A DNA stretch of 64,000 nucleotides, taken from assembly GCF_900089075.1 (NCBI RefSeq), contig NZ_LT593746.1:951207-1015206 (forward strand), written 5' to 3'. This DNA comes from Vaginella massiliensis (GTDB lineage Bacteria; Bacteroidota; Bacteroidia; Flavobacteriales; Weeksellaceae). The position numbers and the translations under genes are program-made. This document shows, one piece after another, positions 25,388 through 37,719 of this stretch (the first letter of the stretch is position 1; each line of letters begins with the position of its first letter). The notes under the pieces are model-generated. The model worked only from the letters and a program-made list of their open reading frames with translations, did no database searches and was not told where the DNA came from.

Positions 25388-26083
25388 ATGGCAAAATTGA
25401 CAAAAAAGCAAAAGGAAGTTCTAGCTAAAATAGATAAAACAAAACTTTACAGCTTAGAAGAAGCTTCTTCATTAGTAAAAGAAGTAAACTATGCTAAATT
25501 CGACGCATCGGTAGATGTAGCTGTACGTTTGGGTGTAGACCCTAAAAAAGCGAATCAAATGGTGCGCGGGGTGGTCTCTTTACCACACGGTACAGGGAAA
25601 GATGTACGAGTATTGGCATTGGTAACTCCAGATAAAGAAGCAGAAGCTAAAGAAGCAGGCGCAGACTATGTAGGGCTAGATGAGTACTTACAAAAAATCA
25701 AAGAAGGTTGGACAGATGTAGACGTTATCGTAACAATGCCAGCCGTAATGGGTAAATTGGGACCATTAGGACGAGTTTTAGGACCACGTGGATTGATGCC
25801 AAACCCAAAATCAGGTACTGTAACTTTAGAAATTGGCAAAGCAGTTTCGGAAGTAAAAGCAGGTAAAATCGATTTCAAAGTAGATCGTTACGGAATCATC
25901 CATGCAGGAATTGGTAAAGTATCATTTGATGCTAACAAAATTCAAGATAACGTGAACGAGTTAGTACAAACTTTGATAAAATTAAAACCAACGGCTGCCA
26001 AAGGTACGTATGTAAAAAGCATCACGCTTTCTACAACACAATCAGTTGGAGTGCCAGTTGATCCAAAAAGTGTTAACGCATAA
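25388..26083 (+). CDS. rplA: 50S ribosomal protein L1
   Basis: A 231-residue L1, the mobile L1-stalk protein that guides deacylated tRNA out of the E site. The signature region [19 protein letters not shown] is intact and followed by [22 protein letters not shown]. In many bacteria L1 represses its own rplKA mRNA; no L1 target site was identified here. rplJ starts 12 bases after its stop. Confidence 0.98.
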   Translation: MAKLTKKQKEVLAKIDKTKLYSLEEASSLVKEVNYAKFDASVDVAVRLGVDPKKANQMVRGVVSLPHGTGKDVRVLALVTPDKEAEAKEAGADYVGLDEYLQKIKEGWTDVDVIVTMPAVMGKLGPLGRVLGPRGLMPNPKSGTVTLEIGKAVSEVKAGKIDFKVDRYGIIHAGIGKVSFDANKIQDNVNELVQTLIKLKPTAAKGTYVKSITLSTTQSVGVPVDPKSVNA

Positions 26084-26095
26084 AAGTAGAATATT

Positions 26096-26665
26096 ATGGC
26101 AATGACGAGAGAAGAAAAAGCAACCATGATAGAAGATTTACAAGGAGTTTTACAAGACTCTAAAGTAATCTATCTTGCAGATATCGAAGGATTAAACGCT
26201 GTTAATTCTACCGAATTAAGAAGAGCATGTTTCAAAGGAGACGTCTCTTTACGCGTTGTGAAAAACACTTTGTTGAAAAAAGCAATGGAGAACATCGAAG
26301 ATAAGAACTTCGAAGAACTTTACGATTCTTTAAAAGGAAATACCGCTTTGATGGTCGCAGAAAAAGAAAATGCACCAGCTAAAGTAATCGAAGCATTCAG
26401 AAAAAAATCTGATCGCCCAATCCTTAAAGGAGCATGGATCGACAACGTAACCTACGTAGGAGATGATCAATTGACAACATTAGCAAACTTCAAATCTCGT
26501 GAAGAATTGATCGCAGACATCGTAGCATTGTTGAAATCACCAATCCAATCTCTACTTTCTCAATTAGAGAACAAAGGAGAAGCAACAGCAAAAGCAGAAG
26601 AAACACCAGCAGCAGAAGAAGCACCAGCAACAGACGCTACTGAAGAAGGACCTGCAGCGGAATAA
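26096..26665 (+). CDS. rplJ: 50S ribosomal protein L10
   Basis: A 189-residue L10, the stalk base that anchors L7/L12 dimers. The N-terminal rRNA-binding domain runs from EEKATMIEDLQGVLQDS through LRVVKNTLLKKAME. The C-terminus has an Ala/Glu-rich tail (EETPAAEEAPATDATEEGPAAE, about 25 residues) that is longer than in E. coli. The spacing to rplA is tight. Autogenous control by the L10-L12 complex is usual, but no leader structure could be assigned. Confidence 0.97.
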   Translation: MAMTREEKATMIEDLQGVLQDSKVIYLADIEGLNAVNSTELRRACFKGDVSLRVVKNTLLKKAMENIEDKNFEELYDSLKGNTALMVAEKENAPAKVIEAFRKKSDRPILKGAWIDNVTYVGDDQLTTLANFKSREELIADIVALLKSPIQSLLSQLENKGEATAKAEETPAAEEAPATDATEEGPAAE

Positions 26666-26713
26666 GACGCACTCAATATCTAAAATAAAGTTGTAAAACA
26701 AAAAAAAATTAAA

Positions 26714-27082
26714 ATGGCAGACATTAAAAAATTAGCTGAAGAGTTAGTAAACTTAACAGTTGTAGAAGTTAACGAATTATCAACAATCTTGAAAGACGAA
26801 TACGGAATCGAGCCTGCTGCAGCAGCAGTTGTAGTTGCTGGAGGAGGAGCTGGTGAAGCTGCTGAAGAGCAAACTGAATTCGACGTAATCTTGAAATCAG
26901 GAGGAGCTAACAAATTAGCTGTTGTAAAATTAGTTAAAGATTTAACAGGTAAAGGATTGAAAGAAGCAAAAGACTTAGTAGATTCTACACCTGCTGCAAT
27001 TAAAGAACAAGTTTCTAAAGACGAAGCTGAAGCTTTAAAGAAACAGCTTGAAGAAGCTGGTGCTGAAGTTGAGTTGAAGTAA
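26714..27082 (+). CDS. rplL: 50S ribosomal protein L7/L12
   Basis: A 122-residue stalk protein that recruits translational GTPases. It has an N-terminal dimerisation helix region ([20 protein letters not shown]), an Ala/Gly-rich hinge ([19 protein letters not shown]) and the C-terminal globular domain ([20 protein letters not shown]). A hairpin with a T run at 27104-27146 separates it from rpoB. Confidence 0.98.
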   Translation: MADIKKLAEELVNLTVVEVNELSTILKDEYGIEPAAAAVVVAGGGAGEAAEEQTEFDVILKSGGANKLAVVKLVKDLTGKGLKEAKDLVDSTPAAIKEQVSKDEAEALKKQLEEAGAEVELK

Positions 27083-27103
27083 TTTTTATTACTCCAAAAT
27101 ATA

Positions 27104-27146
27104 GGTTTAGACCTTCACCAAGGCGTGAAAGGTCTAGGCCTTTTTA
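27104..27146 (+). terminator. rplL-rpoB attenuator-like hairpin
   Basis: GGTTTAGACCTTCACC pairs with a downstream GTGAAAGGTCTAGGCC arm with one bulge and a few G-T pairs, followed by TTTTT. A partial terminator here would give more L7/L12 than RNA polymerase beta, as known at the same place in other bacteria; partial read-through is inferred. Confidence 0.7.
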
Positions 27147-27184
27147 AGCATTAAGATATTATCTAATCCAAAATTCGTTCGAAA

Positions 27185-30100
27185 TTGGCTACAACAACAA
27201 ACAACACAGCTGCGAAAAACGAAAGATTGAGCTTCGCTTCTACCAAAACGATAGCTCAGTTCCCAGATTTCTTAGACATTCAAATCAAATCTTTCGAAGA
27301 TTTTTTCCAGTTAGAAACTAGACCAGATCAACGTAACAACGAAGGTCTTTTCAGAACTTTTGCCGAGAATTTCCCAATTACAGATACTCGCAATCAGTTT
27401 GTTTTAGAATTTCTGGACTACTTTGTAGATCCGCCACGTTATACCATCGATGAATGCATCGAACGTGGACTCACTTACAGTGTGCCCCTAAAAGCACGCC
27501 TCAAATTATATTGTACCGACGAGGAACATGAAGACTTCGAAACCGTTGTACAAGACGTATACCTAGGTACTATACCTTATATGACGCCTTCAGGTTCTTT
27601 TATTATCAATGGTGCAGAACGTGTGATTGTATCGCAATTGCACCGCTCACCAGGTGTATTCTTCGGACAATCTTTCCATGCCAACGGGACCAAATTATAC
27701 TCGTCTCGGATCATCCCATTCAAAGGATCATGGATCGAATTTGCAACAGATATTAATAGCGTAATGTATGCCTACATCGACCGTAAGAAAAAATTACCAC
27801 TTACGACTTTGTTGCGTGCAATAGGTTACGAAAGAGATAAAGATATTTTAGAAATTTTCGACCTTGCAGAAGAGGTGAAAGTCTCAAAAGCTACTTTGAA
27901 AAAAGTAGTTGGTCGCAAATTAGCAGCTCGTGTCTTGAATACTTGGCACGAAGATTTCGTTGACGAAGATACTGGAGAAGTAGTATCGATCGAACGTAAC
28001 GAAATCATCCTAGATCGTGAAACCATTATCGAAAAAGATCACATCGATCAGATTGTAGATTCTGGTGTCAAAACGATCTTGTTACACAAAGAGGATAATA
28101 ATTCTGCAGACTATGCCATTATCCACAACACCTTACAAAAAGACCCTACCAATACAGAAAAAGAAGCGGTAGAATATATTTACCGTCAATTGCGTAACGC
28201 AGAACCACCAGATGAAGAGACCGCTCGTGGTATCATCGATAAGTTGTTCTTCTCAGATCAGCGTTATTCTTTAGGGGAAGTAGGGCGTTACCGTTTGAAT
28301 AAAAAATTAGGTTTAGACATTTCAGAAGATATCGAAGTCTTGACCAAAGAAGACATCATATCGATTATTAAATATTTGATCGAATTGATTAATTCAAAAG
28401 CAGAGGTCGATGACATCGACCACTTGTCTAACCGTCGTGTACGCACCGTAGGCGAACAAATGGCTGCACAATTTGGTGTAGGTTTGGCTCGTATGGCACG
28501 CACCATACGCGAACGCATGAACGTTCGTGACAACGAAGTGTTTACGCCAATCGATTTGATCAATGCCAAAACTCTATCATCGGTAATCAATTCGTTCTTT
28601 GGAACCAACCAATTATCTCAGTTCATGGATCAAACCAATCCGTTGTCAGAGATTACTCACAAGCGTCGTTTATCAGCCTTAGGACCAGGCGGTCTATCTC
28701 GTGAACGCGCAGGTTTCGAGGTACGTGACGTGCACCATACGCACTACGGAAGACTTTGTCCGATCGAGACTCCTGAAGGACCAAACATCGGATTGATTTC
28801 TTCTTTGTGTGTCTTTGCTAAAGTCAATAATTTAGGATTCATCGAAACGCCATACCGCCAAGTTGCTGATGGTAAAGTCGATATGAATTCTGAACCAATC
28901 TATCTATCGGCAGAGGAAGAAGAAGGAAAAATCATTGCGCAGGCAAATATTCCGATGAAGGATGACGGGTCGATTGACACAGAACGTGTAACCGCTCGCG
29001 AAGATGGTGACTTCCCTGTGGTTGAACCACAAGAGGTAGACCTCATCGACGTGGCACCTAACCAAATTGCTTCGATTTCAGCATCATTAATTCCATTCTT
29101 GGAGCATGACGACGCCAACCGTGCATTGATGGGGTCGAACATGATGCGTCAGGCAGTACCGTTGCTCAAACCAGAAGCACCTATCGTCGGAACAGGATTG
29201 GAAAAACAAGTAGCAAAAGATTCACGAATCTTGATCAATGCAGATCGTGCAGGTGAGGTTGTCTATGTAGATGCAAACCAAATCACCATCAAATACGACC
29301 GTTCAGAAAATAAAGCTTTGGTAAGTTTCGATACCGATGAAAAGACCTATCCGTTAACCAAATTCCGTAAAACGAATCAAGGGACTACCATTACATTGAA
29401 ACCAATTGTAAAAGTTGGTGATCGTGTAGAAAAAGGACAAGTGCTTTGTGAAGGTTACGCAACAGAAGAAGGCGAATTGGCTATTGGTCGCAATATGTTG
29501 GTTGCTTTCATGCCATGGCAAGGATATAACTTCGAAGATGCAATTGTAATCTCTGAAAAAGCAGTTCGTGAAGACTGGTTTACCTCTATCCACATCGACG
29601 AATATTCATTGGATGTACGCGATACCAAATTGGGAATGGAAGAGTTAACTTCAGACATCCCGAACGTTTCAGAAGAGGCTACAAAAGACTTAGACGAAAA
29701 CGGTATGATTCGCATCGGGGCAGAAGTAAAACCAGGCGATATCTTAATTGGAAAAATTACGCCGAAAGGAGAATCAGATCCTACACCAGAAGAAAAATTG
29801 TTACGCGCAATCTTTGGTGACAAGGCAGGCGATGTAAAAGATGCTTCACTCAAAGCCTCACCATCATTGCGAGGAGTTGTAATCGATAAGAAATTATTCT
29901 CACGTAGCATCAAAGATAAACGCAAACGCTCGCAAGAAAAAGCGATCATCGAAAGCGTAGAAGCTGAATTCGATGTGAAATTCAACGAGTTGCGCGAAGT
30001 CTTGTTAGAGAAATTATACACCCTACTCAACGGAAAAACTTCACAAGGTGTTTACAACGACCTGAAAGAAGAAGTAATCAAAAAAGGGGTAAAATACACA

Positions 30101-31021
30101 CAGAAAATCCTTTCGAATGTTGAAGATTTCTTGAATTTGAATGGTGTAGATACCGTTTGGACTACCGATGAAGATAAAAACGAATTGGTAAAAGAATTGT
30201 TACACAATTACAAAATCAAATACAACGACCTTCAAGGAGCATTGAACCGTGAGCGTTTCACGATTTCGGTTGGAGATGAATTGCCAGCAGGTATTGTGAA
30301 ATTGGCCAAAATCTACATCGCCAAAAAACGTAAATTACGCGTTGGAGATAAGATGGCAGGACGCCACGGAAACAAAGGTATCGTAGCACGCATCGTACGT
30401 GACGAAGATATGCCGTTCTTAGAAGATGGAACACCAGTAAACATAGTACTGAATCCGCTTGGGGTACCTTCTCGTATGAATATCGGTCAGATTTACGAAA
30501 CCGTATTAGGATGGGCAGGAATGAAACTGGGCAAGAAATTTGCTACACCAATCTTCGATGGAGCAGAAATCGACGATATCGACAACATCACCGAAGAAGC
30601 AGGATTACCAAAACACGGAACTACCTATCTATACGATGGTAATACCGGTGAGCGTTTTGCTCAGAAAGCAACCGTTGGGGTGATCTATATGTTGAAATTA
30701 GGACACATGGTAGACGACAAGATGCACGCTCGTTCTATCGGACCATATTCATTGATTACACAACAACCATTAGGAGGTAAAGCCCAGTTTGGTGGTCAAC
30801 GTTTCGGAGAGATGGAGGTATGGGCATTAGAGGCATTCGGTGCAGCTAATATCTTACGTGAAATCTTGACAGTGAAATCGGACGATGTTGTAGGACGTGC
30901 GAAAACTTACGAATCTATCGTAAAAGGAGAACCAATGCCAGAACCTGGTATACCAGAATCATTCAACGTATTGTTGCATGAATTACAAGGTCTTGGATTA
31001 GACATCAACTTGGAAGAATAA
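27185..31021 (+). CDS. rpoB: DNA-directed RNA polymerase subunit beta
   Basis: A 1278-residue beta subunit. The rifampicin-binding region ([18 protein letters not shown], then LSALGPGG) carries the usual sensitive-type residues. Later landmarks are [12 protein letters not shown], the [13 protein letters not shown] region containing active-site lysines, and the C-terminal clamp segment [23 protein letters not shown]. The start appears to be TTG at 27185 ([15 protein letters not shown]); there is no ATG in frame close upstream and the next methionine is far inside conserved sequence. rpoC follows after 60 bases without a terminator. Confidence 0.98.
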   Translation: MATTTNNTAAKNERLSFASTKTIAQFPDFLDIQIKSFEDFFQLETRPDQRNNEGLFRTFAENFPITDTRNQFVLEFLDYFVDPPRYTIDECIERGLTYSVPLKARLKLYCTDEEHEDFETVVQDVYLGTIPYMTPSGSFIINGAERVIVSQLHRSPGVFFGQSFHANGTKLYSSRIIPFKGSWIEFATDINSVMYAYIDRKKKLPLTTLLRAIGYERDKDILEIFDLAEEVKVSKATLKKVVGRKLAARVLNTWHEDFVDEDTGEVVSIERNEIILDRETIIEKDHIDQIVDSGVKTILLHKEDNNSADYAIIHNTLQKDPTNTEKEAVEYIYRQLRNAEPPDEETARGIIDKLFFSDQRYSLGEVGRYRLNKKLGLDISEDIEVLTKEDIISIIKYLIELINSKAEVDDIDHLSNRRVRTVGEQMAAQFGVGLARMARTIRERMNVRDNEVFTPIDLINAKTLSSVINSFFGTNQLSQFMDQTNPLSEITHKRRLSALGPGGLSRERAGFEVRDVHHTHYGRLCPIETPEGPNIGLISSLCVFAKVNNLGFIETPYRQVADGKVDMNSEPIYLSAEEEEGKIIAQANIPMKDDGSIDTERVTAREDGDFPVVEPQEVDLIDVAPNQIASISASLIPFLEHDDANRALMGSNMMRQAVPLLKPEAPIVGTGLEKQVAKDSRILINADRAGEVVYVDANQITIKYDRSENKALVSFDTDEKTYPLTKFRKTNQGTTITLKPIVKVGDRVEKGQVLCEGYATEEGELAIGRNMLVAFMPWQGYNFEDAIVISEKAVREDWFTSIHIDEYSLDVRDTKLGMEELTSDIPNVSEEATKDLDENGMIRIGAEVKPGDILIGKITPKGESDPTPEEKLLRAIFGDKAGDVKDASLKASPSLRGVVIDKKLFSRSIKDKRKRSQEKAIIESVEAEFDVKFNELREVLLEKLYTLLNGKTSQGVYNDLKEEVIKKGVKYTQKILSNVEDFLNLNGVDTVWTTDEDKNELVKELLHNYKIKYNDLQGALNRERFTISVGDELPAGIVKLAKIYIAKKRKLRVGDKMAGRHGNKGIVARIVRDEDMPFLEDGTPVNIVLNPLGVPSRMNIGQIYETVLGWAGMKLGKKFATPIFDGAEIDDIDNITEEAGLPKHGTTYLYDGNTGERFAQKATVGVIYMLKLGHMVDDKMHARSIGPYSLITQQPLGGKAQFGGQRFGEMEVWALEAFGAANILREILTVKSDDVVGRAKTYESIVKGEPMPEPGIPESFNVLLHELQGLGLDINLEE

Positions 31022-31081
31022 TAGGCAAGCCTATTATTCCTCCAATTCGTTATTTATAAAAATTGTTAGATACATTTCTAT

Positions 31082-34000
31082 ATGTCAACAAAAAATAAAA
31101 CAAGTCAATTTTCTAAAATTCGTATCGGTTTAGCTTCGCCAGAATCTATTCTACAAGAATCGAAAGGTGAAGTTTTGAAACCAGAAACGATCAACTATAG
31201 AACACACAAACCAGAGCGCGACGGATTGTTCTGCGAGCGTATATTCGGACCCGTAAAAGATTACGAATGCGCCTGTGGGAAATACAAACGTATCCGATAC
31301 AAAGGCATTGTGTGCGACCGTTGTGGAGTAGAGGTTACCGAGAAAAAAGTACGTCGCGAACGCATCGGACACATCAATCTTGTTGTACCTATTGCACACA
31401 TCTGGTACTTCCGTTCTTTACCCAACAAAATTGGGTATATCTTAGGTTTACCGTCTAAGAAATTGGACATGGTAATCTATTATGAGCGTTATGTGGTCAT
31501 CCAACCAGGTATAGCAAAAGGACCAGAAGGAGAAGAATTGAATAAATTAGATTTCTTGACAGAAGAAGAATATTTAGATATTTTAGAAACCCTTCCACAA
31601 GAAAATCAATATTTAGAAGATACAGATCCAAACAAATTTATCGCAAAAATGGGTGCTGAGGCATTAGAAGACCTTTTGTCGAGAATCGACCTCGATGAAT
31701 TGTCTTACGAATTGCGTCACAAAGCACATCACGAAACTTCTAAACAAAGAAGAACAGAAGCTTTGAAACGTTTGCAAGTAGTAGAATCTTTGCGCGAATC
31801 AAACGAGCGTTACGTAAACCGTCCAGAGTGGATGGTAATGCGCGTGATTCCAGTAATTCCACCAGAATTACGACCATTGGTTCCGCTAGATGGTGGGCGA
31901 TTCGCTACCTCAGATTTGAACGATTTGTATCGTCGTGTAATTATCCGTAACAACCGTCTGAAACGTTTGATCGAAATCAAAGCTCCAGAAGTAATTTTAC
32001 GTAACGAAAAACGTATGTTGCAAGAAGCAGTAGATTCATTGTTCGATAATACCCGCAAAGCATCAGCCGTAAAAGCAGATGGAAACCGTCCGTTGAAATC
32101 ACTTTCAGACTCGTTGAAAGGTAAACAAGGTCGTTTTCGTCAAAACTTATTAGGTAAACGTGTCGATTATTCGGCTCGTTCGGTAATTGTTGTAGGACCA
32201 AACCTGAAATTACACGAATGTGGTTTGCCAAAAGATATGGCAGCAGAATTGTACAAGCCATTCATCGTTCGTAAATTGATCGAACGCGGAATTGTAAAAA
32301 CAGTAAAATCTGCCAAAAAAATCATCGACCGTAAAGAACCAGTTGTTTGGGATATCTTAGAAAACGTAATCAAAGGACATCCAGTTCTTCTGAACCGTGC
32401 TCCAACCTTGCACCGTCTTGGTATCCAAGCTTTCCAACCGAAGTTGATCGAAGGTAAAGCAATTCGTCTACACCCATTGGTGTGTACAGCTTTCAACGCC
32501 GATTTCGATGGTGACCAAATGGCGGTTCACTTACCATTAGGACCAGAAGCAATCTTAGAAGCCCAATTGTTGATGTTGGCTTCTCAAAATATTTTGAACC
32601 CAGCGAACGGATCTCCAATCACAGTACCTTCTCAAGACATGGTATTGGGTCTTTATTATATGACCAAAATCCGTCGATCTACAGAGAATGTAAAAGTAAA
32701 AGGAGAAGGTTTAACTTTCTATTCAGACGAAGAAGTTCAGATCGCATACAATGAAAAAGCAGTAGAACTGAACGCTCCAATCAAAGTTAAAGCAAGAGTT
32801 CGTAAAGGAGAAGAGTTGGTAGAAGAATTGATCGAAACCTCGGTAGGACGTGTTTTGTTTAACAAAATCGTACCAGAAAAAGTAGGTTTTGTAAACGAAG
32901 TATTGACCAAAAAGTCGTTGCGTACAATCATTACCAACATCATCAAATTGACCGACTTCCCTACGACCGCTAAATTCTTGGACGATATGAAGAATTTAGG
33001 GTACCGTAACGCATTCGAAGGTGGATTATCTTTCTCCCTAGGCGATATCATCATTCCAGAAGAGAAAAAGATATTGATCTCCAATGCTATTGACCAAGTA
33101 GAGAGCATCAAGATGAACTACAACATGGGACTTATTACCAACAATGAGCGTTACAACCAAGTGATCGACGTTTGGACCAATACCAATGCAACGCTTACCG
33201 AAGTGGTAATGAAACAAATGACCGAAGACGACCAAGGATTCAACTCTGTATTCATGATGTTAGATTCGGGAGCGCGTGGTTCCAAAGAGCAGATTCGTCA
33301 GCTTGCTGGTATGCGCGGATTGATGGCGAAACCTCAAAAAGCAGGTTCTTCTGGAGGCGATATCATCGAAAATCCGATTGTATCCAACTTCCGCGAAGGC
33401 TTATCAATCTTAGAATACTTCATCTCTACGCACGGTGCTCGTAAAGGTCTTGCCGATACAGCATTGAAAACTGCCGATGCAGGATACTTAACTCGCCGTT
33501 TGGTAGACGTAGCACAAGATGTGATCGTCATGAGTGAAGATTGTGGCACTCTGAGAGGTTTGGAAGTTTCAGCATTAAAGAAAAAAGAAGAAATCATCGA
33601 AAGCTTGGCGTCTCGTATCTTAGGACGCTCAGCGCTGAATGATGTTTACAATATCGATACAGGTGAACTCATCATTGAAGCTGGCGAATTGATTACAGAA
33701 GAAATTGCAAATGCTATAGAAGCCGCTGGAATCGAAACTGTAGAAGTTCGCTCTCCATTGACATGTGAGGCGAAAACAGGAATCTGTGCTAAGTGTTACG
33801 GACGTAACCTTTCTACTGGTAAATTGGTTCGCAAAGGGGAATCTGTCGGAGTTGTAGCAGCTCAATCAATTGGTGAGCCTGGTACACAGTTGACCTTGCG
33901 TACTTTCCACGTTGGGGGTACAGCAAGTAACGTATCCGAGCAATCTTCTATCGTTGCAAAAATAGACGGAATTGTTGAATTTGATGATTTACGTACCGTA

Positions 34001-35356
34001 AAATCAGAAGACGAACAAGGAAATGCCGTAGATATTGTGGTTTCGCGTTCAACAGAGATGAAGTTGATGGACGAAGCGGGTAACGTAAGACAAACGACAA
34101 ACATTTCGTATGGTACAATCCTCAAAGTAAGCAACGGAACCAAAGTGAAAAAAGGTGATGTCATCGCTTATTGGGATCCATACAATGGAGTAATCATTGC
34201 CGAAGCTCCTGGTAAAGTAGAGTACGAAAACTTAGAACAAGGGATGACTTACCAATTGGAGATCGATGAACAAACTGGTTTCCAAGAAAAAGTAATCTCA
34301 GAATCTCGTAACAAAAAATTGGTACCAGCATTACGTGTCATCACCAAAGATGGAGAAGAGAAAACCTATAACTTACCACTTGGTGCACACCTTATCGTAA
34401 ACGATGGTGAGAAAATTAAGGCAGGTAAAGTCTTGGTGAAAATCCCACGTAAATCTGCAAAATCTGGAGATATTACGGGTGGTCTTCCACGGGTAACCGA
34501 ATTATTCGAGGCGCGTAATCCATCAAATCCGGCAGTAGTTTGTGAGATGGACGGAGTGGTTTCTTTTGGAAAAATAAAACGTGGTAACCGCGAGTTGATC
34601 GTTGAATCGAAAAATGGTGAAATTCGTCGTTATTTGGTGAAATTATCTTCTCAAATCTTGGTTCAAGAAAACGACTTTATCCGTGCAGGTGAACCATTAT
34701 CAGACGGAGCAATTACACCAGAAGACATCCTGAAAATCAAAGGACCTACAGCTGTACAAGAATATTTAGTAAACGAAATTCAAGATGTTTACCGCTTACA
34801 AGGGGTGAAAATCGACGATAAACACTTCGAAATCATTGTACGCCAAATGTTACGCAAGGTACGCATCGTAGATTCTGGAGATACTCGTTTCTTAGAAGAT
34901 AGCTTAGAACACAAAGACGACTTCATGGAAGAAAACGACAAGTTGTTTGGTAAAAAAATAGTAGAAGACGCAGGAGACAGCGATGTTTTACGCCCTGGTC
35001 AGTTCATTACTGCACGCGAGTTGCGTGACGAAAACTCTCGTCTTAAACGTGAAGATAAACAATTGGTAACCGCACGTGACGCAATGCCTGCGACTGCAGA
35101 AGCAGTGTTGCAAGGTATCACCAGAGCATCGTTACAAACCAAATCGTTCATGTCGGCTGCATCATTCCAAGAAACAACAAAAGTATTGAATGAGGCTGCA
35201 GTAGCTGGTAAAATAGATGGTTTGAACGGATTGAAAGAAAACGTTATCGTTGGACACTTGATACCTGCAGGTACAGGTCTCAAAGAATACCAAGATATCA
35301 TCGTAGGTTCTAACAAAGAATATGAAGAATTAATTAACGCAAAACAAGAATTATAA
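31082..35356 (+). CDS. rpoC: DNA-directed RNA polymerase subunit beta'
   Basis: A 1424-residue beta' subunit. The N-terminal zinc ribbon is [20 protein letters not shown], shown here as CxCxx...CxxC. The catalytic magnesium motif is [13 protein letters not shown]. The bridge helix and trigger loop regions follow, then the second zinc site ([15 protein letters not shown]) and [15 protein letters not shown]. It ends with one base shared with the next gene (TAATG), so a DUF3467 protein is translated straight after it. Confidence 0.98.
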   Translation: MSTKNKTSQFSKIRIGLASPESILQESKGEVLKPETINYRTHKPERDGLFCERIFGPVKDYECACGKYKRIRYKGIVCDRCGVEVTEKKVRRERIGHINLVVPIAHIWYFRSLPNKIGYILGLPSKKLDMVIYYERYVVIQPGIAKGPEGEELNKLDFLTEEEYLDILETLPQENQYLEDTDPNKFIAKMGAEALEDLLSRIDLDELSYELRHKAHHETSKQRRTEALKRLQVVESLRESNERYVNRPEWMVMRVIPVIPPELRPLVPLDGGRFATSDLNDLYRRVIIRNNRLKRLIEIKAPEVILRNEKRMLQEAVDSLFDNTRKASAVKADGNRPLKSLSDSLKGKQGRFRQNLLGKRVDYSARSVIVVGPNLKLHECGLPKDMAAELYKPFIVRKLIERGIVKTVKSAKKIIDRKEPVVWDILENVIKGHPVLLNRAPTLHRLGIQAFQPKLIEGKAIRLHPLVCTAFNADFDGDQMAVHLPLGPEAILEAQLLMLASQNILNPANGSPITVPSQDMVLGLYYMTKIRRSTENVKVKGEGLTFYSDEEVQIAYNEKAVELNAPIKVKARVRKGEELVEELIETSVGRVLFNKIVPEKVGFVNEVLTKKSLRTIITNIIKLTDFPTTAKFLDDMKNLGYRNAFEGGLSFSLGDIIIPEEKKILISNAIDQVESIKMNYNMGLITNNERYNQVIDVWTNTNATLTEVVMKQMTEDDQGFNSVFMMLDSGARGSKEQIRQLAGMRGLMAKPQKAGSSGGDIIENPIVSNFREGLSILEYFISTHGARKGLADTALKTADAGYLTRRLVDVAQDVIVMSEDCGTLRGLEVSALKKKEEIIESLASRILGRSALNDVYNIDTGELIIEAGELITEEIANAIEAAGIETVEVRSPLTCEAKTGICAKCYGRNLSTGKLVRKGESVGVVAAQSIGEPGTQLTLRTFHVGGTASNVSEQSSIVAKIDGIVEFDDLRTVKSEDEQGNAVDIVVSRSTEMKLMDEAGNVRQTTNISYGTILKVSNGTKVKKGDVIAYWDPYNGVIIAEAPGKVEYENLEQGMTYQLEIDEQTGFQEKVISESRNKKLVPALRVITKDGEEKTYNLPLGAHLIVNDGEKIKAGKVLVKIPRKSAKSGDITGGLPRVTELFEARNPSNPAVVCEMDGVVSFGKIKRGNRELIVESKNGEIRRYLVKLSSQILVQENDFIRAGEPLSDGAITPEDILKIKGPTAVQEYLVNEIQDVYRLQGVKIDDKHFEIIVRQMLRKVRIVDSGDTRFLEDSLEHKDDFMEENDKLFGKKIVEDAGDSDVLRPGQFITARELRDENSRLKREDKQLVTARDAMPATAEAVLQGITRASLQTKSFMSAASFQETTKVLNEAAVAGKIDGLNGLKENVIVGHLIPAGTGLKEYQDIIVGSNKEYEELINAKQEL

Positions 35357-35646
35357 TGTCAGAAAATCAACAAAACGAAGGATTAAACATCGAGTTAAAC
35401 GAAATGGTAGCTCAAGGTGTATACGCAACAGGAGCAATCATCAACCACTCACCTTCAGAGTTCGTGGTAGATTTCATTCAATTTATGCCAGGTGCTAGAC
35501 CAAGCGTAAAATCAAGAATCATTTTATCACCTTTACAAGCTAAAGCTTTGGTTAAATCTTTAACCGAAAATGTTAGCAATTATGAGAAAAACTTTGGAGA
35601 AATTGTTGAGCCAAAACAAAACTTAACAGCAAATTTTGAAGCTTAA
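35356..35646 (+). CDS. DUF3467 domain protein, last gene of the rpoBC operon
   Basis: A 96-residue soluble protein whose ATG overlaps the rpoC stop by one base. The sequence has IELNEMVAQGVYATGAIINHSPSEFVVDFIQ and RPSVKSRIILSPLQAKALVKSL in its two halves, the pattern of the DUF3467 family. Its function is not established. The overlap with rpoC and a terminator immediately after it indicate co-expression with RNA polymerase. The family shows the same linkage in other Bacteroidota as far as I recall, which makes a transcription-related role attractive but unproven. Confidence 0.85.
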   Translation: MSENQQNEGLNIELNEMVAQGVYATGAIINHSPSEFVVDFIQFMPGARPSVKSRIILSPLQAKALVKSLTENVSNYEKNFGEIVEPKQNLTANFEA

Positions 35647-35670
35647 TCTCTGGATTAAATCATAAATGTT

Positions 35671-35703
35671 AAAAACTCCTACCAAGCGGTGGGAGTTTTT
35701 TTG
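35671..35703 (+). terminator. terminator of the rpoBC operon
   Basis: AAAAACTCCTACC (35671-35683) pairs with GGTGGGAGTTTTT (35688-35700), with one T-G pair, a 4-base loop and continuing T. Confidence 0.85.
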
Positions 35704-35855
35704 TTATTTCTAAAATGATACGATGTTTTTTTGTGATTTTGTAATAATCAGCTTTCAATTATCAGCCCAATTGTAAGGTTGGTAAAATCTAAGCATAGCA
35801 TTCGAAAAAATTGACAAAATTTGTTTAGTTTTGTATCACATCAAATTCACACAAA

Positions 35856-37163
35856 ATGGCCGATTATAAATTGATTTTACCTTCGATGGGCGAAGGAGTA
35901 ATGGAAGCAACGGTAACCAACTGGTTGAAAAATATAGGAGATGCAATCGACGAAGATGAATCGGTTGTAGAAATTGCCACAGACAAAGTAGACTCAGATG
36001 TTCCGTCTCCAGTTTCAGGAACGTTGAAAGAAATCTTGGTCGATGTAGATGGAATAGCAAAAGTAGGCGAGCCTATTGCCATATTGGAAATCGAGGGCGA
36101 AGCAAATCAGACCGAGGATATTTCTACAGATGCAATCATGGCAACACCAGAGGTAGAAGCTGTTGCAGCTAAAATCGAAAGCGAAATCAACTCCATCACT
36201 CCATCAGAAACCTTGAGTTCTGAAGATCGATTTTATTCACCATTGGTACGCTCGATTGCCAAAGAAGAAGGCATTTCTCAAGCAGAATTAGATCAAATTC
36301 CGGGTTCTGGATTGGAAGGAAGATTGACAAAAGACGATCTTAAAAATTATTTGCAAAACAGATCGAAATCGGAGACTGTACAAACTCCTACACCACAAAT
36401 CCCTACACCAGCACCAACGCCTGCGACAAGCGCAACACCAATTGCGGTTTCTGGTGACGACGAAATCATCGAGATGGATAGAATGCGCAAAATTATTGCT
36501 CAAAACATGGTGGCGGCCAAACAAATCGCTCCGCACGTAACCTCGTTTGTAGAGGCCGATCTTACCAATATTGTTTTGTGGCGAGAGAAAAATAAAAAGG
36601 CTTTCGAAGCGAAATATGGCGAGAAGATTACCTATATGCCTATTTTTATCCAAGCCATTACCAAAGCAATTCAAGATTTTCCGTTGATCAACGTTTCGGT
36701 AGATGGTGATAGAATTATCAGAAAGAAAAATATCAATATCGGAATGGCAGCAGCATTGCCGTCTGGTAATCTAATTGTACCGGTGATAAAAAATGCAGAT
36801 CAATACAGTTTGGCAGGTTTGGCAAAACAAGTAAACGATTTAGCAAAACGAGCACGCGAAAACAAATTGATGCCGGCAGAAATACAAGGAGGCACGTATA
36901 CCATTACCAATATCGGAAGTTTTGGAAATGTATTGGGGACGCCAATTATCCCACAACCTCAAGTGGCAATTATGGCAGTTGGCGCTATTGTGAAAAAACC
37001 GGCGGTAATCGAAACTCCACAAGGCGACATGATCGGAATTCGCCACAAGATGTACCTATCCCACGCCTACGATCACCGTGTTGTAGACGGTGCACTTGGC
37101 GGAATGTTCGTGAAACGAGTAGCAGAATATTTAGAAAATTTCTCGTTGGATACAGATTTTTAA
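35856..37163 (+). CDS. dihydrolipoamide acyltransferase (E2) of a 2-oxoacid dehydrogenase complex
   Basis: A 435-residue E2 that carries the acyl group from E1 to coenzyme A. The N-terminal lipoyl domain has its lipoylated lysine in EIATDKVDSD (about residue 43). A peripheral-subunit-binding domain (YSPLVRSIAKEEG ... GSGLEGRLTKDDL) lies near residues 125-165, followed by a Pro/Thr-rich linker. The catalytic domain ends with the HRVVDG motif (SHAYDHRVVDGALGG). The family is pyruvate/branched-chain E2-like rather than succinyl-transferring, so it is the likely partner of the fused E1 at 12537, although distant from it. An isolated promoter region of about 150 bases precedes it. Confidence 0.92.
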   Translation: MADYKLILPSMGEGVMEATVTNWLKNIGDAIDEDESVVEIATDKVDSDVPSPVSGTLKEILVDVDGIAKVGEPIAILEIEGEANQTEDISTDAIMATPEVEAVAAKIESEINSITPSETLSSEDRFYSPLVRSIAKEEGISQAELDQIPGSGLEGRLTKDDLKNYLQNRSKSETVQTPTPQIPTPAPTPATSATPIAVSGDDEIIEMDRMRKIIAQNMVAAKQIAPHVTSFVEADLTNIVLWREKNKKAFEAKYGEKITYMPIFIQAITKAIQDFPLINVSVDGDRIIRKKNINIGMAAALPSGNLIVPVIKNADQYSLAGLAKQVNDLAKRARENKLMPAEIQGGTYTITNIGSFGNVLGTPIIPQPQVAIMAVGAIVKKPAVIETPQGDMIGIRHKMYLSHAYDHRVVDGALGGMFVKRVAEYLENFSLDTDF

Positions 37164-37177
37164 AACGAAAACATAGA

Positions 37178-37207
37178 AAACCTTTGAGAAGCTCAAAGGT
37201 TTTTTTA
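37178..37207 (+). terminator. terminator after E2
   Basis: ACCTTTGAG pairs with CTCAAAGGT around a 3-base loop, followed by T7. Confidence 0.85.
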
Positions 37208-37227
37208 TTTTTATCTAAAATTAGTTT

Positions 37228-37719
37228 ATGCCAGATTTCATCATTCCGATTCTGATTTTCATTGGGTTTTTGGTATTGCCAGTAGGAATTTTGTTTGCGA
37301 TTGCTTACCAAGATGCCAAAAAGAAAGATTTTTTACAATTGCAATTACTTCGAGAACTTCCAGAACACATCGAGCTGAAAGCAATTGTAAAGTTCAATAT
37401 CGGTCGTCCGCAAGGTCGATTTCTGAAAGAAAAAAAGTTTCAAGGGTCTGGCGTGTTGTATGCTTACAACAATCAGATTTTTTTCAAAGATAATTTCCAT
37501 CAAGAAGATACGGTTTTCGAATTGGATAAAGTGGAAATCAAATGGCACGATGAAACGCACGATCAATCCATTCAGAATTCATTGAGTTTGAGCGATGGAA
37601 AAGAAAAAATCTTTTTTTATGTGGATAGTGCCAAATTTATTTTCAGCAATGTCAATCAACTCACCGATACTTATCAGCTTTATTTAGACCTCAAAAATTA
37701 TCAATCGGCAAAGAGTTGA
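37228..37719 (+). CDS. membrane-anchored protein of unknown function
   Basis: A 163-residue protein with one N-terminal membrane segment (residues 4-28, FIIPILIFIGFLVLPVGILFAIA) and a soluble domain with alternating beta character (GSGVLYAYNNQIFFKDNFH, EKIFFYVDSAKFIF). No family is recognised. Its 3' end overlaps the convergent gene at 37701 by 19 bases, and no terminator is visible between them. Confidence 0.65.
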   Translation: MPDFIIPILIFIGFLVLPVGILFAIAYQDAKKKDFLQLQLLRELPEHIELKAIVKFNIGRPQGRFLKEKKFQGSGVLYAYNNQIFFKDNFHQEDTVFELDKVEIKWHDETHDQSIQNSLSLSDGKEKIFFYVDSAKFIFSNVNQLTDTYQLYLDLKNYQSAKS

